Source: Paucibacter sp. DJ2R-2 (GTDB lineage Bacteria; Pseudomonadota; Gammaproteobacteria; Burkholderiales; Burkholderiaceae_C). From it: a stretch of 64,000 bases of DNA. Below the pieces are notes generated by a model, which saw only the letters and a program-made list of their open reading frames with translations, did not search any database and had not been told where the DNA came from. Numbering within the stretch: position 1 is the stretch's first letter; every line of letters starts with the position of its first letter. Below, piece after piece: positions 36,311-45,582 of this stretch. The stretch lies in NCBI RefSeq assembly GCF_025717675.1, contig NZ_JAJIRT010000001.1:1426001-1490000 (forward strand), given 5' to 3'. The translations under genes were made by a program, and so were the position numbers.

Positions 36311-37522
36311 TTACTTGGAGACGGCGCCGCGCATCGAGCGGGCGACGAAGATCAGGCCGCCGACCATCAGGAGCAGGCCCACCAGAACGCTGGGCAAGAC
36401 CTTGGCCATGCTCAAGGCCTCTCCCTTGAGCACCAGCATCATCAAGGTGTTCTGCGCCAGGCCGGGCACCCACAGGTACCAGGGTGCTTCGCCGCCCGGG
36501 TTGAGCAGGGTGACCATGGGCATCAGGCTCACGGCCGTCATCACCATGGTGCTGCCGGCTTGGGCTTCCTTGAAGGTCTTGGAGCGGATGGCCAGGGCCA
36601 TCAGCACGGCGCTGATGCCTACGGCCAGCGGCAGCTGCAGCAGCAGGAAGGCGATCACCTCGTAGCTGCCGAACTGGAACATGGCTTGCAGGCTGTCGCT
36701 CTGCAGCAGCCACTGTGCCGGTACAAAGCTGACGCAGGCGATCAGCGCCACCGCCATGCCCAGCAAGGCCACCGCGCCCCATTTGCCCAGCACCAGGGCG
36801 ATGTGCTGCACCGGGTTCATCAACAGGGGCTCGAGTGAACCGCGTTCGCGCTCGCCGGCCGTGCTGTCCAAGGCGGCCGTCAGGGCGCCGTAGAGCACAG
36901 CCATGATGATGAACATGGGGATGATGCCGGTGATGCGGGCGGCGCGGGCTTGCACGCTGGCCAGGTCACGCTCCTCGATGGCCACCGGCTGGAGCAATTC
37001 GCCCGAGACGCCGCGCAGGGCCAGGCTGATGGCGGCACGCTCCTGGCTGAAAGCGTTGACCAGGCGTTCCAGCCGGCCGACGCCGGCGCTGGCGCGTTGG
37101 TTGGCGCTGTCGCTGACCAGCTCCACCGTCGGCTTGTCGCCGGCCAGCAGTTCGGCCTCGAAGTTCTTGCCGATCACTAGCACCGGCTCCAGCAAGGTGC
37201 TGGCGCGCAGGCGTGCTTCGTAGTCAGCCGGAGCCTGTTTCAGGGTGTAGGTCTGGCGCTCCAAGAAGTTGCGCAGGCTGGGCGCATGCTCGATGCCCAC
37301 CACCTGCACCTCGCGCTTGTCGGCCTGGCCTTCCAGCGAAGAGATCAAGCCCGAGAGCGCCAGCAGCAGCAGCGGGCCCATCAGCACGGCCGGGATGGCC
37401 AGGCGCAGCAGGGTGCGGCGGTCGCGCAAGGCGTCGACCACCTCCTTGCGCAAGACGATCCAGAAGTTCCTCAGCAGACTGGAGCCGCCGCTGTTGTTGT
37501 TGTTGGTGATGCTCGCGCTCAT
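36311..37522 (-). CDS. NatB-type ABC-2 family permease
   Basis: 403 residues. The N-terminal helix (about 40-60), a large periplasmic loop (about 65-205) and five helices in the C-terminal half are typical of NatB-like ABC-2 permeases; TAGERERGSLEPLLMNPVQH is a conserved cytoplasmic motif. NatAB exports sodium in Bacillus; the substrate here is not certain. The N-terminus contains NNNN. Its start overlaps the end of the ATPase gene by four bases. Confidence 0.88.
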   Translation of the reverse strand: MSASITNNNNSGGSSLLRNFWIVLRKEVVDALRDRRTLLRLAIPAVLMGPLLLLALSGLISSLEGQADKREVQVVGIEHAPSLRNFLERQTYTLKQAPADYEARLRASTLLEPVLVIGKNFEAELLAGDKPTVELVSDSANQRASAGVGRLERLVNAFSQERAAISLALRGVSGELLQPVAIEERDLASVQARAARITGIIPMFIIMAVLYGALTAALDSTAGERERGSLEPLLMNPVQHIALVLGKWGAVALLGMAVALIACVSFVPAQWLLQSDSLQAMFQFGSYEVIAFLLLQLPLAVGISAVLMALAIRSKTFKEAQAGSTMVMTAVSLMPMVTLLNPGGEAPWYLWVPGLAQNTLMMLVLKGEALSMAKVLPSVLVGLLLMVGGLIFVARSMRGAVSK

Positions 37523-38328
37523 GCCGCCACCTCTTGTTGTTGTTGCTGTTGCTGCTGCTGGGTGAAGGCCAGCTTCACAAAGGCGTCTTCGAAGTGCTTT
37601 TCGCCGGCCAGGGCCAGCAACTCAGGCACCGAGCCTTCGGCCACGCTGCGGCCTTGCGCCACCACCACCACATGCTCACAGAGCTGTTCCACCTCCGGCA
37701 TGATGTGGGTGGAAAAGACGATGCACTTGCCACCGCCCTCGGGCGAGCGCAGATGGCGCAGGGCCTCGCGCAGCGCCCGGGTGGCCAGCACATCGAGGCC
37801 GTTGGTCGGCTCGTCCAGCACGATATTGGCCGGGTCATGCACCAGGGCGCGGGCCAGTGCGGTCTTCATGCGCTCGCCCTGGCTGAAGCCATCGCTGCGG
37901 CGGTCCAGGATGTGGCGCATGTCCAGCAGGCGCGCCAGCTCCTCGGCGCGGGCGCTGGCGGCATCGGGCTCCATGCCTTGCAGGCGGCCGAAGTAGATGA
38001 TGTTCTCGCGGGCGCTCAGGCGCGGGTAGAGGCCATGTGCATCGCCCAGGATGCCCATGCGGGCCAGGGCCTGGCGCGGCGCCTGGCTGACCTGGATGCC
38101 GTCGACGCTGATCTGGCCGCGGTCGGGCTCGAACAAGCCGCCCAGCATGCGCAAGGTGGTGGTCTTGCCGGCACCGTTGGCGCCCAGCAGGCCGGTGATG
38201 CGGCCGTTCGGCGCGCTCAGGCTGACATCGCGCACCGCTTGCACGGTCTGCTTCTTGCCCTTTTTGAAGAGAGAAGAGCCGCCGCTGGCGCTGACGAAGC
38301 TCTTGCTGACGTTCTTGATTTCGATCAT
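37519..38328 (-). CDS. NatA-type ABC transporter ATPase
   Basis: 269 residues. Walker A GANGAGKTTT begins at residue 49, FSQGERMKTALARALVHDP holds the signature and NIVLDEPTNGLDVLATRALR holds Walker B. It powers the NatB-like permease that follows. The C-terminus has nine consecutive glutamines (AFTQQQQQQQQQEVAA) encoded by a CAG/CAA run. It overlaps both neighbours by four bases. Confidence 0.9.
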   Translation of the reverse strand: MIEIKNVSKSFVSASGGSSLFKKGKKQTVQAVRDVSLSAPNGRITGLLGANGAGKTTTLRMLGGLFEPDRGQISVDGIQVSQAPRQALARMGILGDAHGLYPRLSARENIIYFGRLQGMEPDAASARAEELARLLDMRHILDRRSDGFSQGERMKTALARALVHDPANIVLDEPTNGLDVLATRALREALRHLRSPEGGGKCIVFSTHIMPEVEQLCEHVVVVAQGRSVAEGSVPELLALAGEKHFEDAFVKLAFTQQQQQQQQQEVAA

Positions 38329-39848
38329 GGCTTCACCTGGGTGGTGGTGGCGCTGCTGTCTTGCACCGGCACAAAGGCCAGCGGGCGCGGGATGCGGGTG
38401 GCGCAGGCGGCGTCCTGGGGCAGGGCGGCGGCGTCGGTTTTGGCGTCGAAGAAGCGGAACATCACATCGCGCATGCAGCCGATGGTGGCCACGCCGTGGC
38501 CGGCTTCGGGCACGACGATGTGCTGGGCCTTGTCGCCCAGGGCTTTTGTCACCCGCTCGCCGTGGCGGGGCGGGGTTACGGGGTCAGCGCCACCGCTGAG
38601 CACCAGCACGGGCATGGCTGCCTTGGGCACTTGGTAGAAGGCCTCGGGCACCTCGCCGCGGGGCCAGGTCTTGCACGCGGCGCTGTAGAGCAGGGCGTCG
38701 CTGTTGCCGTAGTCGGCGCCTGGCTTGTCGGTCGCTTGCGGCAGGCGGGGCAGGTCCTCGGCGCAGACCACCGAGAAGTGCATGCCCATGGCCAGGCGGG
38801 TGCTCTTGTTGGAGCTCATGGTGCTGGTCAGGCCCATCAGGCCGTCGAAGCGGCCCTCGGCCGCGTCGCCGATGGCGGCGGGCAGGGCGGCGGCCAGGGC
38901 CGGCATGTAGAGCGGGCCACGCACGGCGCGCAGCAGCTGGCTGCGGGTCAGCGTGAACTGCTCCGGCTTGCCGGTCATGGGCTGGCGCACCGTGATCTGG
39001 CGCGGCACGCTGGCCAGCAGCGCTTGCCACTGGGCACGCAGCTGCGGGTGGCGGGCCTGGCATGCCGGCTCTTTCTCGCAGGCGCTGAAGGCGGCGTCCA
39101 GTGCGGCCTGGTTGTCGGTCGAGAAGCTGGCGGGCAGCACCATGTCCGGCGGCGCCACGCCGTCGATCAGGGATCGGCGCACCTTGCTCGGGAACTGGCG
39201 CATGTATTCCAGCGCCGCACGCGTGCCGTAAGAGGCACCGTAGAGGTTCCACTGCGGCGCGCCCAGCTGCTCACGCACGGCTTCGAAGTCCTGCATGGCG
39301 ATGGTCGTGGTGTACATGCGCAGATCGCCGTGGGGCAGGCGGCTCAGGGCCTCCTGGCAGTCGCGCAGGCGGCGCTCCTGGGCTTGCGGGTCCAGGCCTT
39401 CGGCGACCGGCAGCTTGCTGTCATCGGCGCATTGCAGCGGTGCCGATTTGCCGGTGCCGCGTTGATCGATGAAGACCAGGTCGCGGCGGTTGTTCAGACG
39501 CTTGAGCACGCTCAGCATGCGCGGCGCCAGCGAGATGGCGCTTTGGCCGGGGCCGCCGGCCAGCATCAGCACCGGTTCGGGCTGCTTGTTGCGCGCCATG
39601 GCGGGCACCACCAGGTAGTGGATCTCGATCTGCGTGCCCTGCGGCTTGGCCGGGTCCAGCGGCCGCATCACGCTGCCGCATTGCATCTCATTGGGCATGC
39701 CTTCGATGCGGCAGGCGTGGGTGGGGCCGCTGCCCGGCTTGCTCGTGCCGCCCTCGCTCGCGGCGGCTGCCGCCAGGCCGGTGCCCAGCAGCAGGGCCAG
39801 GCCGCTCAGTAGCGGGGCGGCTCCTGTTCCTTGTCTTTGTTTCCACAT
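38325..39848 (-). CDS. Secreted alpha/beta hydrolase of the TAP/proline-iminopeptidase type
   Basis: 507 residues. An N-terminal signal peptide (to about Ala30) is followed by MLAGGPGQSAISLAPRML (oxyanion loop), FIDQRGTGKSAPLQCADDSK, the nucleophile elbow YGASYGTRAALEYMR, the acid in SGGADPVTPPRHGE and the base in EAGHGVA. These mark tripartite-type hydrolases that remove N-terminal residues from peptides or cleave esters. ATG 39848 is chosen; the frame is open further left but has no signal peptide there. Its stop overlaps the natA start, so a three-gene operon is clear. Confidence 0.88.
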   Translation of the reverse strand: MWKQRQGTGAAPLLSGLALLLGTGLAAAAASEGGTSKPGSGPTHACRIEGMPNEMQCGSVMRPLDPAKPQGTQIEIHYLVVPAMARNKQPEPVLMLAGGPGQSAISLAPRMLSVLKRLNNRRDLVFIDQRGTGKSAPLQCADDSKLPVAEGLDPQAQERRLRDCQEALSRLPHGDLRMYTTTIAMQDFEAVREQLGAPQWNLYGASYGTRAALEYMRQFPSKVRRSLIDGVAPPDMVLPASFSTDNQAALDAAFSACEKEPACQARHPQLRAQWQALLASVPRQITVRQPMTGKPEQFTLTRSQLLRAVRGPLYMPALAAALPAAIGDAAEGRFDGLMGLTSTMSSNKSTRLAMGMHFSVVCAEDLPRLPQATDKPGADYGNSDALLYSAACKTWPRGEVPEAFYQVPKAAMPVLVLSGGADPVTPPRHGERVTKALGDKAQHIVVPEAGHGVATIGCMRDVMFRFFDAKTDAAALPQDAACATRIPRPLAFVPVQDSSATTTQVKP

Positions 39849-40086
39849 AAGCGTCGTCTCCAGACTTGGGTGCTTGTATGGGGGCGGATTATGGGCAGCG
39901 CCTGCAGCGCTTTGACCCCTGCCTGCGGCGAATGGCGGAACGCGGCGACAAGCTGCGGGGAATGCGGGGCGGCCGTTCAGGCACCCGCGCCTGCAGTTTG
40001 TCGCAGCGCACGGACTCAGCCCGCCAACCGCGTTAGATTGAGGGCTGGGGCAACAACAGCCCCGCCACTCAGAAGGAGGAACCCAG

Positions 40087-40422
40087 ATGTCCGTCGCCGA
40101 AGAACTCCACAAACTGGCCGAGCTGCACCAGCGCGGTGTGCTCAGTGACGCTGAATTCGCCCAGGCCAAGGCCCGGCTGCTGAGCGGCGAGGCAGCGCCA
40201 GGCGCCTTCGCCAGCGCGGGCTTTGCGCCGGCCGCCAACGGCCTGAACGAACTGCGCCGCAGCCGTGAGGACCGCTGGCTGGGTGGCGTCTGCGGTGGCC
40301 TGGCCCGGATCACCGGCCTGGATTCCTGGGTCTGGCGCCTGCTCTTCACCCTGCTGGTGCTGTGCGTGGGCACGGGCTTGTTCGTCTACCTGCTGCTCTG
40401 GATTTTCGTGCCACAGGACTGA
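40087..40422 (+). CDS. PspC-domain protein with SHOCT domain
   Basis: 111 residues. SVAEELHKLAELHQRGVLSD (residues 2-21) is a SHOCT helix pair, and ELRRSREDRWLGGVCGGLAR followed by a membrane helix (LFTLLVLCVGTGLFVYLLLW) is a PspC domain. PspC-type proteins sense inner-membrane stress. AAGGAGG stands upstream of the ATG. The 238-base gap before it (39849-40086) holds only promoter-like sequence. Confidence 0.9.
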   Translation: MSVAEELHKLAELHQRGVLSDAEFAQAKARLLSGEAAPGAFASAGFAPAANGLNELRRSREDRWLGGVCGGLARITGLDSWVWRLLFTLLVLCVGTGLFVYLLLWIFVPQD

Positions 40423-40526
40423 GACCGGCCCAGTTCAGGGCCCTCCTGCAAGACTCGGCAAAGCGGCGTATGGTTCGGGCTTTGCCGGCATGTCGACCGG
40501 CGAGTTCTTGCAAGGAACCCTGAACC

Positions 40527-41135
40527 ATGAAGCTCTATTACAGCCCCGGCGCCTGCTCCCTCTCCCCCCACATCGCCCTGCGCGAGGCGGGCCTGAGTTT
40601 TGACTTGATGCTGGCCAGCACCAAGACCAAGAAGCTGCAGGACGGCAGCGATTTCTACGCCATCAACTCTAAGGGCTCGGTGCCCGTGCTGGAGCTGGAC
40701 AACGGCGAGCGCCTGACCGAAGGCCCGGCCATCGTCCAGTACATCGCCGACCTGGCGCCCGCGTCGAACCTGGCCCCGGCCGCCGGCAGCATGGCGCGCT
40801 ACCGCCTGCAGGAATGGCTGAACTACATCACCTCCGAGCTGCACAAGGGCTTCTCGCCCTTGTTCAACCCGGCCACCCCGGAAGACTACAAGCCGCTCGC
40901 CCGCGCTGCGCTGATGGCGCGCTTCACCTGGGTCAACGCCCAGCTGGAAGGCAAGCAATACCTGATGGGTGATCAGTTCACGGTGGCTGATGCCTACCTG
41001 TTCGTGGTCAGCAACTGGGGCCAGTACGTCGGTGTGGACGTCAGCGGCTTCGAATACCTGGTGGCTTTCCGTGCCCGCGTGGCGGCCCGCCCGGCCGTGC
41101 AGGAAGCGATGAAGGCCGAAGGCTTGCTGAAGTGA
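40527..41135 (+). CDS. gstA: Glutathione S-transferase, beta class
   Basis: 202 residues. The thioredoxin-like N-terminal domain starts MKLYYSPGACSLSPHIALRE with Cys10, the residue that binds glutathione in bacterial beta-class enzymes. The helical domain includes YITSELHKGFSPLFNP and DQFTVADAYLFVV. It conjugates glutathione to electrophiles; the substrate is not known. It stands alone between pspC and a Nudix gene. Confidence 0.93.
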   Translation: MKLYYSPGACSLSPHIALREAGLSFDLMLASTKTKKLQDGSDFYAINSKGSVPVLELDNGERLTEGPAIVQYIADLAPASNLAPAAGSMARYRLQEWLNYITSELHKGFSPLFNPATPEDYKPLARAALMARFTWVNAQLEGKQYLMGDQFTVADAYLFVVSNWGQYVGVDVSGFEYLVAFRARVAARPAVQEAMKAEGLLK

Positions 41136-41193
41136 CCTGAGCCGAAGGGCGCAGCGCGGAGGAGGGGAGCCGCCGGGGCCGGACAATGGCCCC

Positions 41194-41808
41194 ATGTCGA
41201 CCTCCTGCTCCCGCGTTCACGCCCAGGCCTGCCAGATCCTGCAGGCCTATCTGAGCCAGCGCTTTCCGGAAGAAAGCGCGCGGCTGCAAGCCTTGCAGGC
41301 CCAGCTGCAAGACCCCGAAGGCGATGCCTTCAACCGCGCCCAGATGCGCGGCCACATCACCACCAGCGCCATCGTGCTGGACCCCGCCACCCGCCAGCTG
41401 CTGCTGATCCATCACAAGACGCTGCAGCGCTGGCTTCAGCCGGGCGGGCATTTCGAAACCAACGAGGCGGCCGACCCGCTGCTGACTTCGGCTCTGCGCG
41501 AGGCACGCGAGGAAACCGGCGTCGAGGCCCTGCAGCCGCACCCCGAGTACTTCGACGCCGCCAGCGGCCTGGCCCTTCCTTTGGACATCGACAGCCATGC
41601 CATCCCCGCCAACCCGCGAAAGCAGGAAGGCGCCCACTGGCACCACGACTACGCCTACCTGCTGCTGGCCGACAGCCGCGCGCCGCTGAGCCCGCAGCTG
41701 GCCGAGGTGCATGCCGCCGCCTGGCAGCCGGTGCGCGCCTGGGCCGAGGCGACCGATCTGCGTTTTCAAATGGTGGCGCGCAAGCTGGCGGCGCTGGGCC
41801 TGGCCTGA
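41194..41808 (+). CDS. Nudix hydrolase
   Basis: 204 residues with the Nudix box, GGHFETNEAADPLLTSALRE then AREETGVEAL, at about residues 85-115. This is slightly longer than the standard GX5EX7REUXEEXGU because three residues are inserted after the first glutamate. It hydrolyses a nucleoside diphosphate linked to some group X. It starts 58 bases after gstA. Confidence 0.9.
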   Translation: MSTSCSRVHAQACQILQAYLSQRFPEESARLQALQAQLQDPEGDAFNRAQMRGHITTSAIVLDPATRQLLLIHHKTLQRWLQPGGHFETNEAADPLLTSALREAREETGVEALQPHPEYFDAASGLALPLDIDSHAIPANPRKQEGAHWHHDYAYLLLADSRAPLSPQLAEVHAAAWQPVRAWAEATDLRFQMVARKLAALGLA

Positions 41809-41890
41809 GCTGCCGTGCCGCTATGGCTTTCGCCTGCGGCGGACCTGCCACCTACACTGCGCAGCTTTGCCTGCTACTCCGCTGCGCCCC

Positions 41891-43849
41891 ATGCCCGATC
41901 GCTCTTTTGCCGCTCCCGCCCTGCCTCTGACCCCGCTGGCCGCCGGCCTGTTGACGATGATGGCGGCTTTGTCTCTGGTCCCCTTGGCCGCGCGGGCCAA
42001 TGACGCCGCGGTGCAAGCCGCCAGCGATGCCTTCGGCACCAGCATCGGTCGCGAGACCATCGGGCTCTACACCAGCGGCAGCGTGCGCGGTTTCTCGCCC
42101 ACAGCGGCCGGCAATGTCCGCATCGATGGCCTCTACTTCGACCAGGTCTGGGGTTTGAGCGCTCGCCTGCGCCAGTCCAGCAATGTGCGCGTCGGCCTTT
42201 CGGCCCAGGGCTTTGTGTTCCCGGCGCCCACCGGCATCGTCGACCTCAGCCTGCGCCGGCCCGACGTCGAGCCCAGCGCGCAGCTGGTGCTGGGCCTGGA
42301 CCAGTGGCGGGGCCGCTATATCGATCTGGACTTCAGCCACCCGCTGAGTACCGACGGCCGATGGGCCGTGACCGGCGGCTTCTCCAAAGCCCATGTCGAA
42401 TATGGCAACGGCACCGACGGCGAGTTCACCACCGGCAGCCTGGCGGTCTGGTGGCGCCCCGATGTGCACACCGAGGCCATGGTCTTCGCCTCGGCCATCG
42501 ACACGCCCTACGACCGTATGGGCCCGCAGGTCTCCAGCGCCACCCCCAGCCTGCCGCCGCTGGGCGAGGCGCGGGTCTTCAAGGGCCCGGACTGGGCGGC
42601 TTACAGCGGCGTCGGCCGCAACTACGGCGCCACCTTGCGCCATGCCTTCGACCCGGCCTGGCAATTGCGCGCGGGCCTCTTCCACTCCGAAAACGACGAC
42701 CGCGCCAGCTTCAGCAATCTGCTGCTGGGCATGGACGCCCAGGGCCAGGCCCAGCGCCTGGTGATTGCCGACCCAGCCAGCCGCGTGGCTTCCAACAGCG
42801 GCGAGCTGCGCCTGAGCTGGGCCTTTGCCCCGGCGCCGTGGGCGCAGCGCCTGCATCTGCAGCTGGCCGGCCGCGCCCGCGACCGCCGCACCGGTGGTTC
42901 GCAAAGCCTGGACTACGGCACGATGAGCCAGCTCCAGCCCTTCCAGCCGCCGCAGCCCGTGTTTGCCTTCGGCGCGCAAAGCCTGGACGAGGTCAAGCAG
43001 CGTTGGCTGGGCCTGTCCTACGAGCTGCGCTGGAATCAGCAGCTGGAGTTCAATGCCGGCCTGCAGCACAGCGACTACCGCAAGCGTGTCGACCGCCCCG
43101 GCCTGCCGCTGACCGAGACCGAAGCCACGCCCTGGCTCTACAACCTCAGCGCCGCCTGGCATTTCAGCCCCGAGCTGGCGGCCTACGCCGGCCTGACCCG
43201 CGGCCTGGAGGAAAGCGGCGTGGCGCCCGGCAACGCCAGCAACCGCAACCAGGCCCTGCCGGCCATCCTGACCACGCAGATGGATGCCGGCCTGCGTTGG
43301 CAGATGAGCCCGCGGCTGAAGCTGGTGGCGGGCGTGTTCGATGTGCGCAAGCCCTATTACAACCTCGACGCCCAGCAGCTCTACACCGAGCTCGGCGATG
43401 TGCGCCACCGCGGCATCGAGCTTTCGCTGAACGGCCGGCCGGCGCCCGAGTGGCAGCTGGTGGCCGGCGCGGTGCTGATGCAGCCGCGCGTGCGCGGCGA
43501 GGGCGTGGCCCTGGGCCGGGTCGGCCCGCGCCCGGTTGGCCAGGCCGAGCGCATCCTCAAGCTCAACGCGGTCTATCGCCCAGCCGAGCTGGGCGGTTTG
43601 AGCCTGGACGCTGGTTTCTCGCACACCGGCCGCATGCCGGCCACGCGCGACAACCGGGTCGAGCTGCCCGCCCTCAGCGAGCTGGACCTGGGCCTGCGCT
43701 GGCCCCTGCAGCTGGGCGGTCAGCCAAGCACCTTGCGCCTCTTGCTCAGCAACGCCCTGAACCACCGCAGCCTGGAGCTGCGCGGCAGCGGCAGCTATGC
43801 CGAACGGCAAGGGCGATTGCTGGCCGTGAATCTCAGCAGCCGCTGGTAA
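41891..43849 (+). CDS. TonB-dependent receptor-like outer-membrane protein
   Basis: 652 residues. A signal peptide (to about Ala37) is followed by a short plug region (SVRGFSPTAAGNVRIDGLYF, about 65-85) and a barrel whose C-terminus is LLAVNLSSRW. The plug is shorter than usual and I see no clear TonB box. GYVFRAPTG-like repeats are absent, but FVFPAPTGIVDLSLRRP fits a receptor subfamily. The substrate is unknown. ATG 41891 is chosen because the signal peptide starts there; the open frame runs from 41711. Confidence 0.78.
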   Translation: MPDRSFAAPALPLTPLAAGLLTMMAALSLVPLAARANDAAVQAASDAFGTSIGRETIGLYTSGSVRGFSPTAAGNVRIDGLYFDQVWGLSARLRQSSNVRVGLSAQGFVFPAPTGIVDLSLRRPDVEPSAQLVLGLDQWRGRYIDLDFSHPLSTDGRWAVTGGFSKAHVEYGNGTDGEFTTGSLAVWWRPDVHTEAMVFASAIDTPYDRMGPQVSSATPSLPPLGEARVFKGPDWAAYSGVGRNYGATLRHAFDPAWQLRAGLFHSENDDRASFSNLLLGMDAQGQAQRLVIADPASRVASNSGELRLSWAFAPAPWAQRLHLQLAGRARDRRTGGSQSLDYGTMSQLQPFQPPQPVFAFGAQSLDEVKQRWLGLSYELRWNQQLEFNAGLQHSDYRKRVDRPGLPLTETEATPWLYNLSAAWHFSPELAAYAGLTRGLEESGVAPGNASNRNQALPAILTTQMDAGLRWQMSPRLKLVAGVFDVRKPYYNLDAQQLYTELGDVRHRGIELSLNGRPAPEWQLVAGAVLMQPRVRGEGVALGRVGPRPVGQAERILKLNAVYRPAELGGLSLDAGFSHTGRMPATRDNRVELPALSELDLGLRWPLQLGGQPSTLRLLLSNALNHRSLELRGSGSYAERQGRLLAVNLSSRW

Positions 43850-44011
43850 TTCGCTGTCGGGGTCCCGGGGTGTGGAACAATGTCCCACACCATCTTCGCG
43901 GCCCCAGGGCTGCATGGACCTTCCAAGCTTGCCCATCGCCATGCTGATTGCCTTGCATCAGGCCCATCGTCTGATTTCCACCCGCAGCATCGCCCGGCGG
44001 AGCCCTGCCCG

Positions 44012-44857
44012 ATGACTTTGTTGATGATGAAGAAGTCCGTCGCGACGCTGACCCTGGAAGCCAGCCTCAAGGTGATGCGGCCGCTGATCCGCATGTTGGT
44101 CAAGCGCGGCGTGGCCTATCCGGCGTTTGCGCAGGCGCTCAAGGCCGAGTTCCTGGCGGCCGCGCAGCGCGAGCTGCAAGAGCGCCAGATGCCGCAGACC
44201 GACAGCGCCCTGAGCCTGCTCTCCGGCGTGCACCGCCGCGATGTGCGCCACCTGACCCGCCCGGCCGAGCCCAAGGTGGACGAGGCCGAGCTGGCCCGCC
44301 CGCTGAGCTTGGCCGCCGAGGTGGTAGGTGTCTGGCTCAATCTGCCGCCTTTTGTCGATGCCCAGGGCCAGCCGCGCGTGTTGCCGCGCAGCGGCAGCGA
44401 GGACAGCTTTGACGCCCTGGTCGCGCGCGTCAGCAGCGATGTCCGCCCGCGTGCGTTGTTGGATGAACTCTTGCGCCTGGGCGGCGTTGAGGAAAGCGCC
44501 GAGGGCCTGCGCCTCAACGAAGCGGGCTTCACGCCCCACCAGGGCATGGAAGAGATGGCCTGGATGTATGCCAACAATATGAGCGACGCCCTGGCCGCCG
44601 CCAGCGCCAACCTGCAGGGCGAGGCCAAGTTCCTGGAGCAGGCGGTGTTCGTGGATGAGATCACCGCAGCCTCTGCTCAGCAGCTGCATGAGGTTGCGCG
44701 CCAAGCCTGGCCCCAGGCCTTGAAGCAAGTGCTGCGCGAGGCCCAGATCCGTTTTGATGAAGACGCCAAGACCGCGCCCAGCGGCGACAGAAACCAGCGG
44801 GCGCGTTTCGGTGTGTATTTCTATTCTGAATCGATGAACGAGGGGGAGAAGCCGTGA
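44012..44857 (+). CDS. DUF6502 family protein
   Basis: 281 residues. LKVMRPLIRMLVKRGVAYPA and SGVHRRDVRHLTRP are typical of DUF6502, helical proteins of unknown function often followed by a small lipoprotein gene in Burkholderiales. No signal peptide. Start choices at 44012, 44024 and 44027 cannot be separated; 44012 is used. Its stop overlaps the GTG of the next gene. Confidence 0.8.
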   Translation: MTLLMMKKSVATLTLEASLKVMRPLIRMLVKRGVAYPAFAQALKAEFLAAAQRELQERQMPQTDSALSLLSGVHRRDVRHLTRPAEPKVDEAELARPLSLAAEVVGVWLNLPPFVDAQGQPRVLPRSGSEDSFDALVARVSSDVRPRALLDELLRLGGVEESAEGLRLNEAGFTPHQGMEEMAWMYANNMSDALAAASANLQGEAKFLEQAVFVDEITAASAQQLHEVARQAWPQALKQVLREAQIRFDEDAKTAPSGDRNQRARFGVYFYSESMNEGEKP

Positions 44858-45414
44858 AACCCAAGCATGTGTTGGCGCTCACGATCGCGGCGCTGTTGAG
44901 TGCCTGCGGTCCGGGTGTCGGGGGGACCGGCCGCCCCGCCGAGTCGCGCGAGTTTGTAAGCCAGGCCGGGGCTCAGCCGGTGCCAGTCTGTAGCGCAAGC
45001 TGGGCCGGCATGCTCAATTGCCAGCCGCCGGTGCTCAACACCAGTGCCGTGGCCGTCGATCACCCGGGCACCACCAAGATCCAATACGCCAGCGACAGCA
45101 GTGGCAAGCCCGAATGGGTGCTCAGCTTCGAAGGCAACAAGCTGAGCCTGGAAGGCGGCTGCCCGCGCGTGAGTTACACGGCAGAGTGGGGCCAGGTGGG
45201 CAGCGCCGCGCCGCTGTATTTCGGTGGCTACCTCAACGCCAAGCTGATCCAACCGGTGCTGGCCACCGGCACGGTCAAGGTCTTGCCGCCGTCCAATCTG
45301 GACAGCGTGCCGGGCCTGCAACTGGAGCTGCGCGGCGAGGACGGCCAGCTGCTGACCTTGCTGCAGCTGCAGAAGCTGAGCGGCAATACCAGCAACCCGC
45401 GCAACTGCCCCTGA
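44854..45414 (+). CDS. Hypothetical lipoprotein coupled to DUF6502
   Basis: 186 residues from GTG 44854, overlapping the upstream stop as GTGA. The lipobox LLSAC is at about residues 14-18. The mature part includes VCSASWAGMLNCQPP and a beta-rich C-terminal half with TATGTVKVLPPS-like strands. It may be the envelope partner of the DUF6502 protein. Function unknown. Confidence 0.8.
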   Translation: MKPKHVLALTIAALLSACGPGVGGTGRPAESREFVSQAGAQPVPVCSASWAGMLNCQPPVLNTSAVAVDHPGTTKIQYASDSSGKPEWVLSFEGNKLSLEGGCPRVSYTAEWGQVGSAAPLYFGGYLNAKLIQPVLATGTVKVLPPSNLDSVPGLQLELRGEDGQLLTLLQLQKLSGNTSNPRNCP

Positions 45415-45582
45415 GCGCCTGGCGCCCCTCGGTTTCCAAACTGGGGGCGTCCGGTGCAAACCCTGAGGGCTTGGCGGCCTGCCGCCGCTGAGAATGACGC
45501 GGACACCCCGCAACTGTCGCGTTAGTTCGGGGCGACCTGTTTCAATCTGAAACATCACTCGAAGCTTGGGGACGCGCAGCGC

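Noticed and set aside
37490-37560. CAA/CAG and AAC codon runs as phase-variation tracts
   Set aside because: Trinucleotide runs change length without changing frame, so on/off switching is not expected; they encode poly-Gln and poly-Asn ends.
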